A stretch of DNA of 64,000 bases from Anaeramoeba flamelloides (Eukaryota > Metamonada > Anaeramoebidae): NCBI GenBank assembly GCA_027625915.1, contig JANTQA010000051.1, positions 2,232,501-2,296,500 of the forward strand, read 5' to 3'. This document shows positions 46,590-57,725 of this stretch, piece after piece. Under the pieces are notes generated by a model. It saw only the letters and a list, made by a program, of their open reading frames with translations, had not been told where the DNA came from and made no database searches. The position numbers and the translations under genes were made by a program. How positions within the stretch are numbered: the stretch's first letter is position 1; each line of letters begins with the position of its first letter.

Positions 46590-47645
46590 TTTTGAATCAA
46601 TGACACTTTTGTTTCTTGTGATATGAACAAGTTTGTACATTTGATTTTTTTTGTTAAGGTTTTGTTTTTTGGAACACAATGAAGAAAAGTAAAATTAACC
46701 AATGAATAATTTCACAAACAATCGTCAGAAAGTTAAAGATAGTTTCCTCAGAACCAGATTCGTTCAAGGATTTGGTTATTTGAAAAAAGGCAATCCAGAA
46801 TATTAAAGTTGTTAAATAGGTAAAAAAAATGTAGTTGTTAAGAAATTTTTGGCTAAAAAGTTTTTTAAAAGAACTCAATAAAACAATCAAGGAATATGAA
46901 AACCAAATCACAATTTGTAAAACAAGAACACAAATATATTTGGAACGGAAATTGGGTGTGATTTTGTTCATTTCTTCAGCTCTTGAAAATAATATCGAAG
47001 GCAAAAACCATGCAATTGTTTGGAAAATTATAAATACACAATATCCTAATTTTTGATAAAAATTTGATTTGAGGAACTGGTTATTTTGATCTAGTTGGCC
47101 TCCAGACTGTTCTTTTGATGCTTTAAATGGTTTGGTTTCAACACTATTCATTTCAAGATCTTGATTTTCAAGTAAGGTTTCACATTCTTCTGTTGTTCTC
47201 TGTTCTGTTCTGATCATTGTTTGTTTTTTTTTAATTCTTCTGACAAATAAGGTCAAAAAAAGAACTGATAGGATTTCTCCGATCAAAGCAATTAACATAT
47301 ATTTGTTCATCAATTGTAACTGCATATTGTGATTTTTATTATTGTGTTCAGGTTTTTTGATTTGTTCAGTTAAAAGAGTAATTTTTTTTTTAAATTTTGA
47401 GAAAAAGTCTAAAGAAAACAATAAAATCTTAGAAAAAAATAATTTTTTTTATTTGATTTTTACTCTTTAGGATTTAAACAAGAAACTTTCATTAAATAGA
47501 TCTTTTCAACATAAAAACTGTTCCCAAATTATATTAAATCAAAGTTCGATTGAATACTCTTATTGAAAAAAATTATTTTAAAAAAAAATAGACTGGACGT
47601 TATTTAATTAAAAGTGTTTTATTCTGACAAACTTTTTCGATAGGG
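46590..47645 (-). repeat. right copy of the inverted gene duplication
   Basis: Reverse complement of 9925-10980. Together the two copies form an inverted pair with the cullin gene and all its repeats between them. Confidence 0.85.
46654..47325 (-). CDS. five-pass membrane protein, paralogue 2
   Basis: Single exon, 223 residues from the ATG that matches paralogue 1. The frame is open for 32 more codons upstream, but that part lies in the weakly conserved flank, so the inner ATG is preferred. Residues 1-133 equal those of paralogue 1, with the same codons. From there on the sequence differs in each membrane segment (for example IVIWFSYSLIVLLSSFKKLF here), though hydrophobicity, the SESGSEE-like turn and the CEIIHW motif are kept. 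It stops after FQKTKP, about 25 residues before paralogue 1. Sequence similar to the longer tail of paralogue 1 still follows the stop as non-coding DNA. Family unknown; a membrane protein is all that can be claimed. Conservation of the spans despite divergence suggests both copies work. Confidence 0.72.
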   Translation of the reverse strand: MQLQLMNKYMLIALIGEILSVLFLTLFVRRIKKKQTMIRTEQRTTEECETLLENQDLEMNSVETKPFKASKEQSGGQLDQNNQFLKSNFYQKLGYCVFIIFQTIAWFLPSILFSRAEEMNKITPNFRSKYICVLVLQIVIWFSYSLIVLLSSFKKLFSQKFLNNYIFFTYLTTLIFWIAFFQITKSLNESGSEETIFNFLTIVCEIIHWLILLFFIVFQKTKP

Positions 47646-49282
47646 AAACTGTTATTAATATAAAAAGCGGTTGTCAAATTTTTAATAATACCAAAAAAGC
47701 AGTTCAATTTTTTAATTATTGTAACTATGTTAAAAAATCAAAAAAACACTGATCTTTTTTTTAAAAATTAGCCTGTTTGCTTTGGTGTTATTTTTAAATT
47801 CTCCAAAAGTACAAAAAATCATTTATTTCTCGATTATTTGGTGACATTTATTTAATTTTTCCATTTTTTTGATAGTTTCGAAAAGACTTTTTTACACCAC
47901 TTTGAACAGCTGTGCTTTTATTTGCCTTTTTTTCAAAAGATCTTAAAATTTGATTTTTTTTACCTAATTTCGACTAAAGTTCAGATCTTTCACACAAAAC
48001 AGAGAGGTTCTTTATTTGTAACACAGATGTAATTTCAATCGACTAAAACGTTATTTTAACAAATTATTTGCAAAATGTTTTTTGTTAAGATTATTTTTGA
48101 CAATTAAAAACGTTTCACTCTCCCAATACACATTCTGGTTCAAAACCAATAGTTGAATAGTTTACAATAAAAACACTTAAACAAAATCAATCATCATCTA
48201 ATTACTTCTTGTTTTGTAAAGAAAAAAAACTTGCTAATTTATGTCCAATAAACAGGAAAAAATTTTTCCTTCCTTAATAATTTTTCTTTTACAAAGTGTG
48301 TTTTTCAATACGTAGTTTATGTTTGGGTGAGTTTATTATAAAAGGAAAATGAAAATGGAAATTTGTACTACTTTTGTCACAAATACTTTGAAAATTTCTG
48401 ATTTTTTTGTAAATACCCCAATTTTTTTAAACTTATTCCCCATTCGTTAAAAATCGTTTTGGGAACAAATTCTTCAACACAAACAGTTTAATTTGTCTTT
48501 TTCAATCCAAAAGTTAATTTTGGACAACTTTTTGTCCTTTTTTTAATTGCTTATTATTTAAATTCAAAAGGGATCAAATTTCAACTCATTCTTACCTTTT
48601 CAAAAAGAAGTCTTCTCTTGATTTAGGTTTATTGATACTCACAACAAATAAAAGCATAAAAAATTGCCAACTAAATCAACTGAAATGACAAATAACAATC
48701 TATTTCTCTGTTAAACATCAGAAAGGTAAGATGAAGTGAAAATTTTTTCACCTTTATTTTACAAATATACTTTCGTCAAAATGATTTCAGAAATTTTTGA
48801 TGTTTTTTTTTGGTTAAAATTGTGATTTTTTCATTAACTGTGATACTTTTCAGGCAAGATGCCAAGGGCCAAGAAAGATAAAGCCAGATAATATATTTGT
48901 TGTCTTTTGTAACATTCTACTGTATTTAAAAAAGAAAGAAAGTGGTATGCAGTAGAAACCTACAAAAAAAATGGAAATTCATTTTTTTCAAATTCAAAAG
49001 AACCCAAACCTCTTTGTTAGTTTATTAAAAGGAATTTCATGAAATTTAAAACATCAAATATATTGTTAAGTTTCTTGTAGCTCGAGGAAATACCAGAAAA
49101 GTATACCAGTTTATGAAAAAATTACAATTTTAACCAAAAAAAAACATCAAAAATTTCTGAAATCAGATATGTGTGTTTTTGTGCAAAAAACTAAAAATTT
49201 TGAACAAAATATATTCCCAATTTAAGGACTATGTTCCCACCCTAGAGGATATTTAGTCATTGTGTTATTTTACATTTAATTG
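47646..49282. other. spacer with a possible short exon pair
   Basis: Slightly less AT-rich than average. A donor-like aaaggtaagatg at about 48724 and an acceptor-like ttttcag at 48855 would join the peptide KHQ to KGKMPRAKKDKAR and a stop (48889-48891). No upstream start fits, so this is only a candidate. Nothing else seen. Confidence 0.3.
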
Positions 49283-49482
49283 TTACATCCATTTCCCTTT
49301 TTTAACGCACAAATTTGGAATGATACTCAAGGCACAAAAAAATCTCAAATTAAAACACCTAATTTGGAATATTTTTTGACACAGATTATTTTACTAGAAT
49401 TCGGTGTTTGTGTCTCAATTTGGGAATTATTTATGTGTTAAATTTCGTTAAAAGTTTGTGTCTTTAAAGAAGGAAGTGACTG
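49283..49482. mobile_element. MITE family A, copy 5 (left end worn)
   Basis: The right end gaaggaagtgactg followed by TA and the central caaattaaaac..tcaatttgggaa block identify the family. The left end is poorly kept. Confidence 0.7.
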
Positions 49483-49589
49483 TATTAATTTCAAGTTCTT
49501 TTTTTTCTTTTTTGATATGATTCTTTTGATTAACCAAAAAATAATTTATTCAACTGATTGAACAATATTAGTATTTCTTTAATAAATTG

Positions 49590-50045
49590 AATTATAAACT
49601 TTTTTTTAAAAAAATATTTTGATTTGTGTAATAATGATAACGAAAGTTGTTTTGAGGTGGTTGTCTTGTATTCTTATCAAAATCAATATTTTCAAAGTTT
49701 TGGATTAGAATCATTTTTTTGAATTTTGTCAAATTGTTATTTTTTTTGATTTAGTGTTTTTTTATTCTTTTTTGAAAAAATTTTCAAATTTTTCTTTTGC
49801 TTTTAAAATTTTTCTTACTCTTTTTCTTTTGATTTTGAAATTTTTTTTTTTTTTTCTTTTTTTTTGAACTATTTTTCTTTTCTTTTTCTTTTTCTTTTTT
49901 TTTTTTTTTTGATGCTTTTTTTTATGATGTTTTTTTTTTTTTTGCAAAAGATCGTGTGGATAGAAAAAAAGATCTTGGAAAAGACCACTAATCACTAAGA
50001 AAAATAATAAGGTCTAATGTCTTTTAAAATGAATTTAATTATTGG
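49590..50045 (+). repeat. repeat L, copy 1
   Basis: Matches 63660-64000: a gataac(g/t) block, tattct(t/a)atcaaaatca-like, a long T-rich tract, then gaaaagacca(c/a)taatcact and gtcttttaaaa(t/c)gaatttaattatt. The Lys-rich minus-strand frame across the T-rich tract is a product of base composition. Confidence 0.6.
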
Positions 50046-50356
50046 TAAAAAATCTTGTTGTTTACTTTTTGTCAGTAAGAGTTCAGTAATAAAAAACCGG
50101 TAATACTCTTTTCATTAATTATGATGAACTTTTTTTAATTTTTGTTTTTCCTTTTTTTTTAATTTTTAGAATATCGGGGTTTTATATATTGAGAATGATT
50201 TTAAAGTGGCCCATATGTCAGATTTAGTAATTTATTATTCTTGAATACTAAGGGTATGGATATATATTCAATATATTATTTCGGCTTGTCACAATTTTTG
50301 AAGGGTGTTGATTATAGTTAAAAATTTATTCAATATTTATATACAGAAAAAAATTT

Positions 50357-51003
50357 TTTCTTTTAACAGTCAAATATAAAACCTAAAAATTTTCAAAAAC
50401 CCGTTAATTCCATTTTTCTGATCAATTGAAAAAATTAGTAAAAAGTTAAAAAATCTACTCCCATTTCACAGACAAATAATACACTTACCATGTAACTTAT
50501 ATCCGTTCCAATTGGGTATTATTTTAAAATTTAAAATCAAAAGTGGATTTTCGTCTTCAGTCTTGTTATCGATTAATTTTACAAATTTATTGTTTTTTTT
50601 TTATTTCTAAATTTACCAACGAGTTAACATTGCTTGATTTGGAATTGTAAAATAATACCCAATTGGAACGGATATAAGTTGATCAGTAATTGGATTATTT
50701 GTCTGTAAAATGAGAGTATATTTTTGAGTTTTTACTACAGCCAGTTCCACTTTTAATACACAAACTTCAATGAATTTAAGGCAATAAAAAATCTCAAATG
50801 AAGGAACAAAATTCTGATTCTAGTAAAATAATTTGTAAAAAAAAAAAATCCAAATTTTGTATCTTAATTTGAGATTTTATTGTGTCTTAAATTTCGTTGA
50901 AAGTTTGTGTTTTAAATTTGAAACCGACTGTAATATTTTCAATTAATCAGAAAAATGGAATTGACGGGTTTTTGAAAATTTTTAGGTTTTAGATATGACA
51001 GTA
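50357..51003. repeat. foldback repeat N carrying a family A insert
   Basis: The left arm (50357-50535) and right arm (50643-51003) are inverted copies that share acttatatccgttccaattg, acagacaaataat and aaaacctaaaaattttc. The right arm is longer because a 193-bp family A element sits in it. The loop is about 107 bp. Confidence 0.85.
50738..50930. mobile_element. MITE family A, copy 6, with readable target site
   Basis: It begins cagccagttccac and ends gaaaccgactg, flanked by TA on both sides. The left foldback arm shows the same place without the insert (ttttactaatttt when reversed), so the TA was duplicated on insertion. Confidence 0.9.
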
Positions 51004-52206
51004 ATATCAAATTTATTTTTTCAAAATAAAATTTTCTTTAGGGAATATTCTCTAATATTTTTTTTGACCAATTTCTAAATAAGGATTTCTTATCTAGAAA
51101 TGTATTTAATATTGATAATAAAAAGAGTTTTTCATATCTAATTAATTGGCAAAAAAATTTCTTGATCTCTATTAAATATAGATAAAAAAATTTAAAGGGG
51201 AATAGTAACTCAAAAGATATTTACAAATTTTATAATTTTATCCACAAATAAATTTTTTTCTTTAAAAATGAAACAAAATTTTTTAAATTATTCTGGTGAA
51301 AAAGAAAACATAATTTGTTAAAAAAATTTTTTAGAATTTTTTTTACAATGTTTCAAAAACTAGAAAACAACTTTTTTCAAATTTTATAGGATAAAAAAAT
51401 TTTTTTTCCATAATAGATCAAATTTTCATTGGTAAATTTTTGTTAAAATTTAATCAACATTTTATTTATTTAATCACCTATACCCCAATTAGGCATTTTT
51501 TGGCTGGAATTTGAATTGAAATGTTAATAATTTAAAAAATAATAACAAAATAAACAATTTTCTTTCAAAATCAATTCCTTCCAACATAAAACTAAAAAAA
51601 TATGATGCGCAATTTTTAAGAATTAGAATTATTTGTTAATAAAAATAATAAGTTTCTTATTTTTCGTTTTATATTGGAGATATGTGAATTTTGGATTTCT
51701 AAAAATAGACTCAGGTTAATAAATTGTTTGAATGGGGTTAATTCATCCTTTTTATTTAGTCGAAACACTAATTACACAAAAAATTTTTCAAGATCTTAAC
51801 AAGATTTCGTTTTATTATTAAAAAATATTGCTCCCTTCAAAAAAATTTTTTTTGTGCCATATTTGATTGAAAGTTTGTGTCTTAACTGTCTTCTTAGGGT
51901 ATGTTTTAAAAAGTTTTGGACTGGAAAAAATAAAAAAAATTGGTTTATTAAAATAGTAAAAGAATTGAAATAATTATTATTTTGACTCTTTTTTTTCTTT
52001 TATTCTCATTTTCTTTACAAATTTTGATGCTTTTTTTCAACCATTTTTTTGAGAGGAGCAAATTGAAAACACATGAGTGATGTCAAAAATATCTTGTAAT
52101 CTCAGAGACGCTACATCAGGACAACAGTGCACTTATGTCAAGAAATAATTTTCTATCAAAAATCCAAAGTTTTTTGTATCTGGTGTTCGAGCATTGTGAT
52201 TTTTAT
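51004..52206. other. AT-rich spacer
   Basis: No gene. A fragment of family A (right-arm words tgaaagtttgtgtctta) lies at about 51838-51893. Confidence 0.5.
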
Positions 52207-53016
52207 TTAATTGTATTTTTCTTTTTCTTTTTCTTTTTCATCTTCTTGATCTGCTGAAACATTTTTTTTTTCATTTTCAGTTTTGTTTTCCTTTTCAAAT
52301 ATTATTTCATAATTGTTAATCATGAAAGTGGTAACTTTTTGAACTTTACGTGAATCTTCAAAAAGTATAGAGGTAATTTCTGAATTGACTCGAAAAAAGT
52401 TGTTACCAAAAATAATACCTAAATTAGAAGTGTTCATGTAGTTTTTTTGAGATCTTCGGCTAATCGAGTCTAATTAATAATAAAAATCAAGCAAAAAAAA
52501 AAAAAGAAACTGTGAATGCCCAATTCGGAGAGTTTTTTGTGGAAGGTATTTACTCAAGAATTTGATAATGCATTGTAGAACAAGTTTTCGTGTTGTAGGT
52601 AGCCTTTTGTGAATTAAATTGAAGAGGTGATCAATTTTCTCTTTTTTTGTGTCCAAATCAGGAATTAAAAGAAATTGATCATATAAAGGTGCGGTGGTTA
52701 AACTATCTGGTAACGTTCGTAGGTAAAGTTTTAATAATGAAGAAAGTGTGTCAACATTGGTAGTTTCTTTTAATACATTTTCTTCTCCATTATTGTATCT
52801 CTCTACGAGGGCGTTGACAAGAATTGAATTTCCTGCTACACGAAAAATGCCCATCCGTTCTTCTGCTTGAAGTAATTCTAATCGAGTTAAAATTTCAAGA
52901 ACAACATCAGGTACTTTTCCATTTTCAATTATTGGGACACCAAAAGCTTTTTGAGTCATTTTCGTTTGATTACTTTTGGAGAAAAAATGAAATTTTAATA
53001 ATTTTCCAAATCTCAT
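52207..53016 (-). CDS. small RhoGAP-domain protein (2 exons)
   Basis: Exon 1 is 53016-52554 and exon 2 is 52469-52207. The 84-nt intron has donor gtaaat and acceptor attag, and splicing restores the domain (KFLN then SISRRSQKNYMNTSNLGIIF). The product is 241 residues, almost all one RhoGAP domain. The catalytic arginine finger is R59 in GIFRVAG; VDTLSSLLKLYLRTLPDSL and NLGIIFGNNFFR are the other family blocks. RhoGAPs switch off Rho/Rac GTPases and so shape actin. The last 25 residues are a Glu/Lys-rich low-complexity tail. The frame stays open some distance upstream of the chosen ATG, and a ttcag just above it could be an acceptor, so an extra 5' exon is possible. No targeting domain is visible. 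It stands alone between repeats. Confidence 0.88.
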
Positions 53017-53022
53017 AAACAA

Positions 53023-53859
53023 GTACTGAACGAGATTGGGTTTCTGTTTTGTTCATATTTCTTTTTGGAAATTTGTGAGGTTCCAACAGATTTCCAATCT
53101 TTTGAATCTTCTCTTTGAATAAAAATACTGTTAAAAACCTTATTAAGATTCTGGTACTTGAATTATACTGTTGTCAAAATAATGTGTTCAGAAAAGTTTA
53201 ATTCGTGTTTCAGAGAAAAAAAGCGTGTTATTTTGTTAAAGATGATCTATACATTAAAAAATCAAAGAAACTGTCAATAAACCCTAATAAAATCTGGTTT
53301 TGCTTTCTTATATTTCTTTTATTTAGAAATAGATTCTAAAAAATTCAAGATCAAATTGGAAAATTTATCTCAAAAAATAGAGTAAATTTTTATTCCATTT
53401 CTTCCACAAAAAAACAAAAAATTTCAAGAAAATTGAGAATATTACAGAAATTTTGATCAAATTGCATTCCTAATTTAAAATTTTACTGAAAAGATCAAGT
53501 CTTTTCTTTCAAAATTGATTAGAACTTGGGTATTCCATTGGGTAATAAATTATATTTTACATTGAAATAAGAAGAAAATAAAGTACAGTTTATTTATTTT
53601 GAAACTCAGATTATCGACTTTTGATACAACTTTGATTTTGATAACTGAAAAATATAAGGTTGTAATTTTTCCTCACTTTCCTTTTTTTAAATAAGAATTA
53701 ACAATGAAATGATTATCTTTGAATGTTTTTCAACTTTATTTTTTTTTGAGTGGCTCTTACTCTCCATGACTAGTATTTATATCAATTTCGTTTCTAATAT
53801 CGAACTGGTATTTGAATAATAAATAGGGAAAATTTCTAATTCATTTTCAATTTCCTTTT
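53023..53859. other. upstream region of the RhoGAP gene
   Basis: Slightly less AT-rich than average. A part near 53165-53215 resembles repeat P (tcaaaataatgtgt, aattcgtgttt), and gatcaaattggaaaatttatctc near 53351-53375 is P in reverse. No promoter element can be named. Confidence 0.4.
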
Positions 53860-54400
53860 TTATTATAACCATAAATTGCAAGATATTTTTTTGAAAACTC
53901 GATTTGTAAAAAAAAAATCTGAAAAGGAAAGTAAAAATATTTTCTCTTTTATAATTCAATACTATATTGATCAAAATAATGTGTGCCAAACGATTATAAT
54001 TTGTGTTCCAAAATATAATCCATGCTTTTTTTTTTCTTCTCGTTCCAATAAAACATCCAATTTACTGCCCAATGGTATTCCTAAGTTCAAATCAATTTTG
54101 ATAGTAAGTTCATTGATATTATAAGTAAAAATCAAATTCTTACTGTAAATAGTTGGAATTTTTCATATATTGTCAATTTTTTTTTGAATTTTTTCGGTTG
54201 AAACAAATATTATTTATCAAAAATTAACTTTATTTTTTGAGATAAATTTTCCAATTTGATCATTTTTTTTTTGATTGCTTTTTAAAATAATAGAAATTTA
54301 AGAAACGAATACCATCTTTAATTAGGATTTATTGTTGTTTTCTTTCGTGGGTTGATGTATAAGTCTTCTTCTAGAAAAAAAAAACACTTTTGATTTTAAA
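53860..54400 (+). repeat. repeat P, copy 2
   Basis: Direct match to 12710-13230 (see that entry), ending gatgtataagtcttcttct. Confidence 0.6.
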
Positions 54401-55440
54401 GCACTGATTAAACCTTTTTATATGATTTATTTTGGCAACTGTAGAATAAAATTGGGATCCCTGTTTTGTTTTTAAGGGGTATCTTAATCTCCCGCTCTAA
54501 AGGATTGGTGTCCCATGCTATCTTTAAAAAAAAAAAAACATTTAATTGATGGTCTGTCGGGGGTGGGCCAAAATATTAGAAATTAAGTTTTTTTTTTGGG
54601 ATTTTGAGAAAAAACGCTTATTGATCAAAAACTTTACAAAATTCTCAAAAACGGGATACATTTAAAATCATTTTTTTTGTTTAAAAAAAAATATGTGCCT
54701 ATCAAAAATTTTTTCAAGTGTATTTATATCATTAACCTTAAAAATTATAATATTCGAAAATGTGGTGGGTGGGGGAAATGTTGTGGGCTTTAGTTTTTGA
54801 ATCTTTTTAATCTAAAATTTTTAATTTGATTCTAAAACATAATTTAATTTTTTTACAGAAAATAAAAATATAATTATTATATTTTAAAGTGGTACAATAA
54901 ATAAAAATACTTTTTTTGCGTAAAGAGTGTACACCAATCCTAAACTGTGATCTTTATGTCTATAATATTAATATAATTCTTATAAATTTTCACCCCTTAT
55001 CCAGAAAAAAAGATCATCTTATATTTTCTGTGCACGGGGGGGGTATTCTGGGCATTATCCACTTGGTATTCAATTTGATATTGATTTTATAGGGACGGGT
55101 GGGTAGGTCAGATGTTTATATATTTTTTGAATTTTAATTCCAGTAATAACATTTATTCTAATTAAAAGTTGCCAAAAAGTTTTTCAAATGTCAATTATTG
55201 TTTTTAAAATCATCTTTGAAGAATAAATATTAAATATGTGGAATATAAACATTAAAGAAGTGTTGGTACCCATATTAAGGAATTCAAACCAATTATTATA
55301 TTTTCAAAAAAAAATAAAAATCTAAAAATTCTTTAGGATTTAAAAAAATAGAACAATATTGGTTTTAGTATTCTTTTTAAGAATCACAAAAATTTCAATT
55401 GGAACGAATATAATTTTTCTAAAATAATTTCCAACGCAGA
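54401..55440. other. spacer with G-run cluster
   Basis: Four short G-rich runs sit on the plus strand at about 54556-54568, 54762-54776, 55035-55043 and 55093-55108 (for example ggtgggtggggg). A possible 440-bp inverted-repeat element with ends aggattggtgt / acaccaatcct spans about 54500-54940. No gene. Confidence 0.45.
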
Positions 55441-55630
55441 CAGTTACAATTTAAGGCACAAACTTTTAAAAAAATTCTAGGTACTAAAAAAATCTCAAAT
55501 TAAGGTACAAAATTCAGATTATAGTAAAATAAATTGTATAAAAAAAAATTACAAATTTTGTGCCTAAATTTGAGATTTTTTTAGTGCCTTAAATTTCGTT
55601 GAAAGTGTGTCCCTTGAAAGTGGAACTGAC
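55441..55630. mobile_element. MITE family A, copy 7
   Basis: The right end gaaagtggaactgact and both internal arms are present; the left end cagttacaatttaaggcac is altered. Confidence 0.75.
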
Positions 55631-55732
55631 TATATTCCAATGGTATTAGAATAACTTTTTTTTTTATTTTGTTACCAAAGATCTTGTAATAAAAAAAAAA
55701 TGAAAACAATTTCCTAAACTCAGGTAAATAGA

Positions 55733-56645
55733 TATGTTGTAAAAAATAGAATTTTTCCAATTTTTGGAATAAATAAAGAGTTCCTTACATTTATCCAAAA
55801 TTGAGTAATAACAAATAAACTCTTTTTCGCTCAAAGTGTACCTGTTTTATTGAAGAAATGGGGACATTCTATGGGTTTAATTCAGTACTCTTATCAAACT
55901 CAAATTTTCAATTTTTAGATCAAAATAATTTTTTCTCCTTTTGTAATTTTTTTTTTTTTTTTGTTATTTACTTTTTTTTTTCTTTCTTTTTTTCTTCTTT
56001 TCTTTATTTTTTTTTTTTAAAAATTAACTTTGAAAAAAAAATGTTTAAAACACCAAATTAACATTAAGAAAAGTTAAGCTTTTTAGGTTGTTTTAAAATT
56101 CTTACATTTTCAAGTTAAAAATCTTGTTATCAACAATTTTAATTTCCTTAAGAAATTGAGAATTTTCCACGAGACGTTCCAATGAATTTGGCAAAAAATT
56201 TTTTAACATTTTTTTTTTTTTTGAAATTTATGGTTTGTCCAGGGTTTTCTTTTATGATTATCGATTCTTATATCAGTTTAATGTTCTTCGTTGTTCTAAA
56301 CAATCCAAGTATGGTTTATTCTTAAAAATAAAGTGGTTTTTTCATTTTTGGCTGGGCCCCTTTAGTGAAATGGAGTTTATAATATCTGATTATCTTAATA
56401 GACTAATAATAATTTTAATCAAAAAATCCTTTGGTGGGCAACAGTCTTTCATTTTTAAAAACAAAATTGTTTTCCAAACAAAGTATTGGTCTTCACCAAA
56501 CTAACTTATATTGAAAATTCATTTAAATCAAAAATCAAAACAAATATTATATTTGCTATTACTAAAAGTTGGATAAATGTGTGGAATTTTTTATTTATCC
56601 CAAAAATTGGAAAAACTCTATTTTTTACAACATTCAAATTTTCAC
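55733..56645. repeat. foldback repeat K, copy 2, with element R inside
   Basis: The arms at 55733-55812 and 56560-56645 match those of copy 1 (13974-14316). The extra length is the insert at 55818-56377. Open frames across it have no known motif. Confidence 0.75.
55818..56377. mobile_element. element R (inverted ends like element F)
   Basis: About 560 bp with inverted ends aactctttttcgctcaaag / ccctttagtgaaatggagtt, between TA and TA. Copy 1 of K shows the empty site (aagtaaatataatatctg), so insertion duplicated TA. A piece of its interior also occurs near 6860-6930. No coding sequence. Confidence 0.8.
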
Positions 56646-56689
56646 TTGTGTATACAATACTAGTATGAAAAAAAATATTAATAATTTCA

Positions 56690-57725
56690 AGTTAGAGAAA
56701 GCTATTACTTCAATTATCATTCCACCCTTGTTAACCAAGTTTATTCACAAGATGATCGGCATCCATATTCTAAAAAATATATGGGTTGTTGTATTTGTTG
56801 TCATTGATATGCTACAATTTTAAAGGTCTTCAGTATAGAAAAAAGGTACAATTTTGGGAAAATAATTTTTAAATGGGTTTGGCAATTAATTTTCCTTAAA
56901 TTGGGCTTTGGGCTATTTATTTGGGTAAATAATAACTAATAGTTTTGAAACAGCCACACTCATCTAAAAAAATCTGAATACAATAAAAAAAAATAACTGG
57001 TTCTGAATATTCCATGTTCGTCAAGTGCCTATGTTTTCTGCTTTATACGTAAAATATATTGATTTTAAAAATAAAGGGGAAACACGGGAAAGGTTACCCT
57101 TGGTTTTTCTGGATCAAAGTGGGGTGGGTCAAATTACTTGATTTTACTCAATTCTTTTGAACCCATTCAAACTGGGTGAAAGTGTTCACGGTATGACTAT
57201 CTTTTCCTGGGTTAAAAGGAAGAGATAAAAATATAAGATTTTATTCAATTCTTTTAAATTCTGGAAAAGTTAAATGTTGATTTTTTTTTACTTTTTGAAA
57301 TTAACCAAAATATTTTTTAATTTTCTTTTTATTTCAAAAATTAAAAAAAAACAGAACATAAAAATCAAAATAAAATAATTTTTCCAATTTAAATGAACAA
57401 GTAATTCTTTACAAACCCAAACAAGTGATTCCCTATTTGAAATGTATCCATCTGGTTTGAAATAGTTTTTAAATCATATAATAGAATAACCTATTAGGTC
57501 TGATGAAAAAAATAATTTTCAAATTTTTTCCTGTTAAATTGAAAAAAATATTTATTAAACCTGGAAAATTTGATTTTTCAACTAAAATTGTAAAATATCT
57601 TTACAAAATAATTTTTGATGCAAGATCTTTTATTAACCAATTGTGTTTATTTTAGTTGAAGTTATTGAAAAGTTAAAAATTAGCAAATTTTTAATTATTT
57701 TTTGAAAAAATTGTTTCATGATAAC
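56690..57725 (+). mobile_element. composite repeat D with E hairpins, copy 3
   Basis: Same order as 20185-21390: D left half with ttgttaaccaagtttattcac, the E junction word gttcgtcaagtgccta near 57017, E hairpins to about 57360, then the D right half ending with tttcatgata. It is moderately diverged from the copy in cullin intron 4. Confidence 0.7.

Noticed and set aside
46835-47056. Plus-strand frame inside membrane paralogue 2
   Set aside because: It is the antisense shadow of the conserved gene.
49762-49995. Lys-rich minus-strand frame
   Set aside because: It is only the complement of a T-rich tract within repeat L; the second copy at 63800 has the same composition without the same frame.
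52474-52553. Unspliced RhoGAP frame ending FFFLLDFYY
   Set aside because: That tail is intron sequence; splicing at 52553/52470 restores the conserved NLGIIFGNN block.
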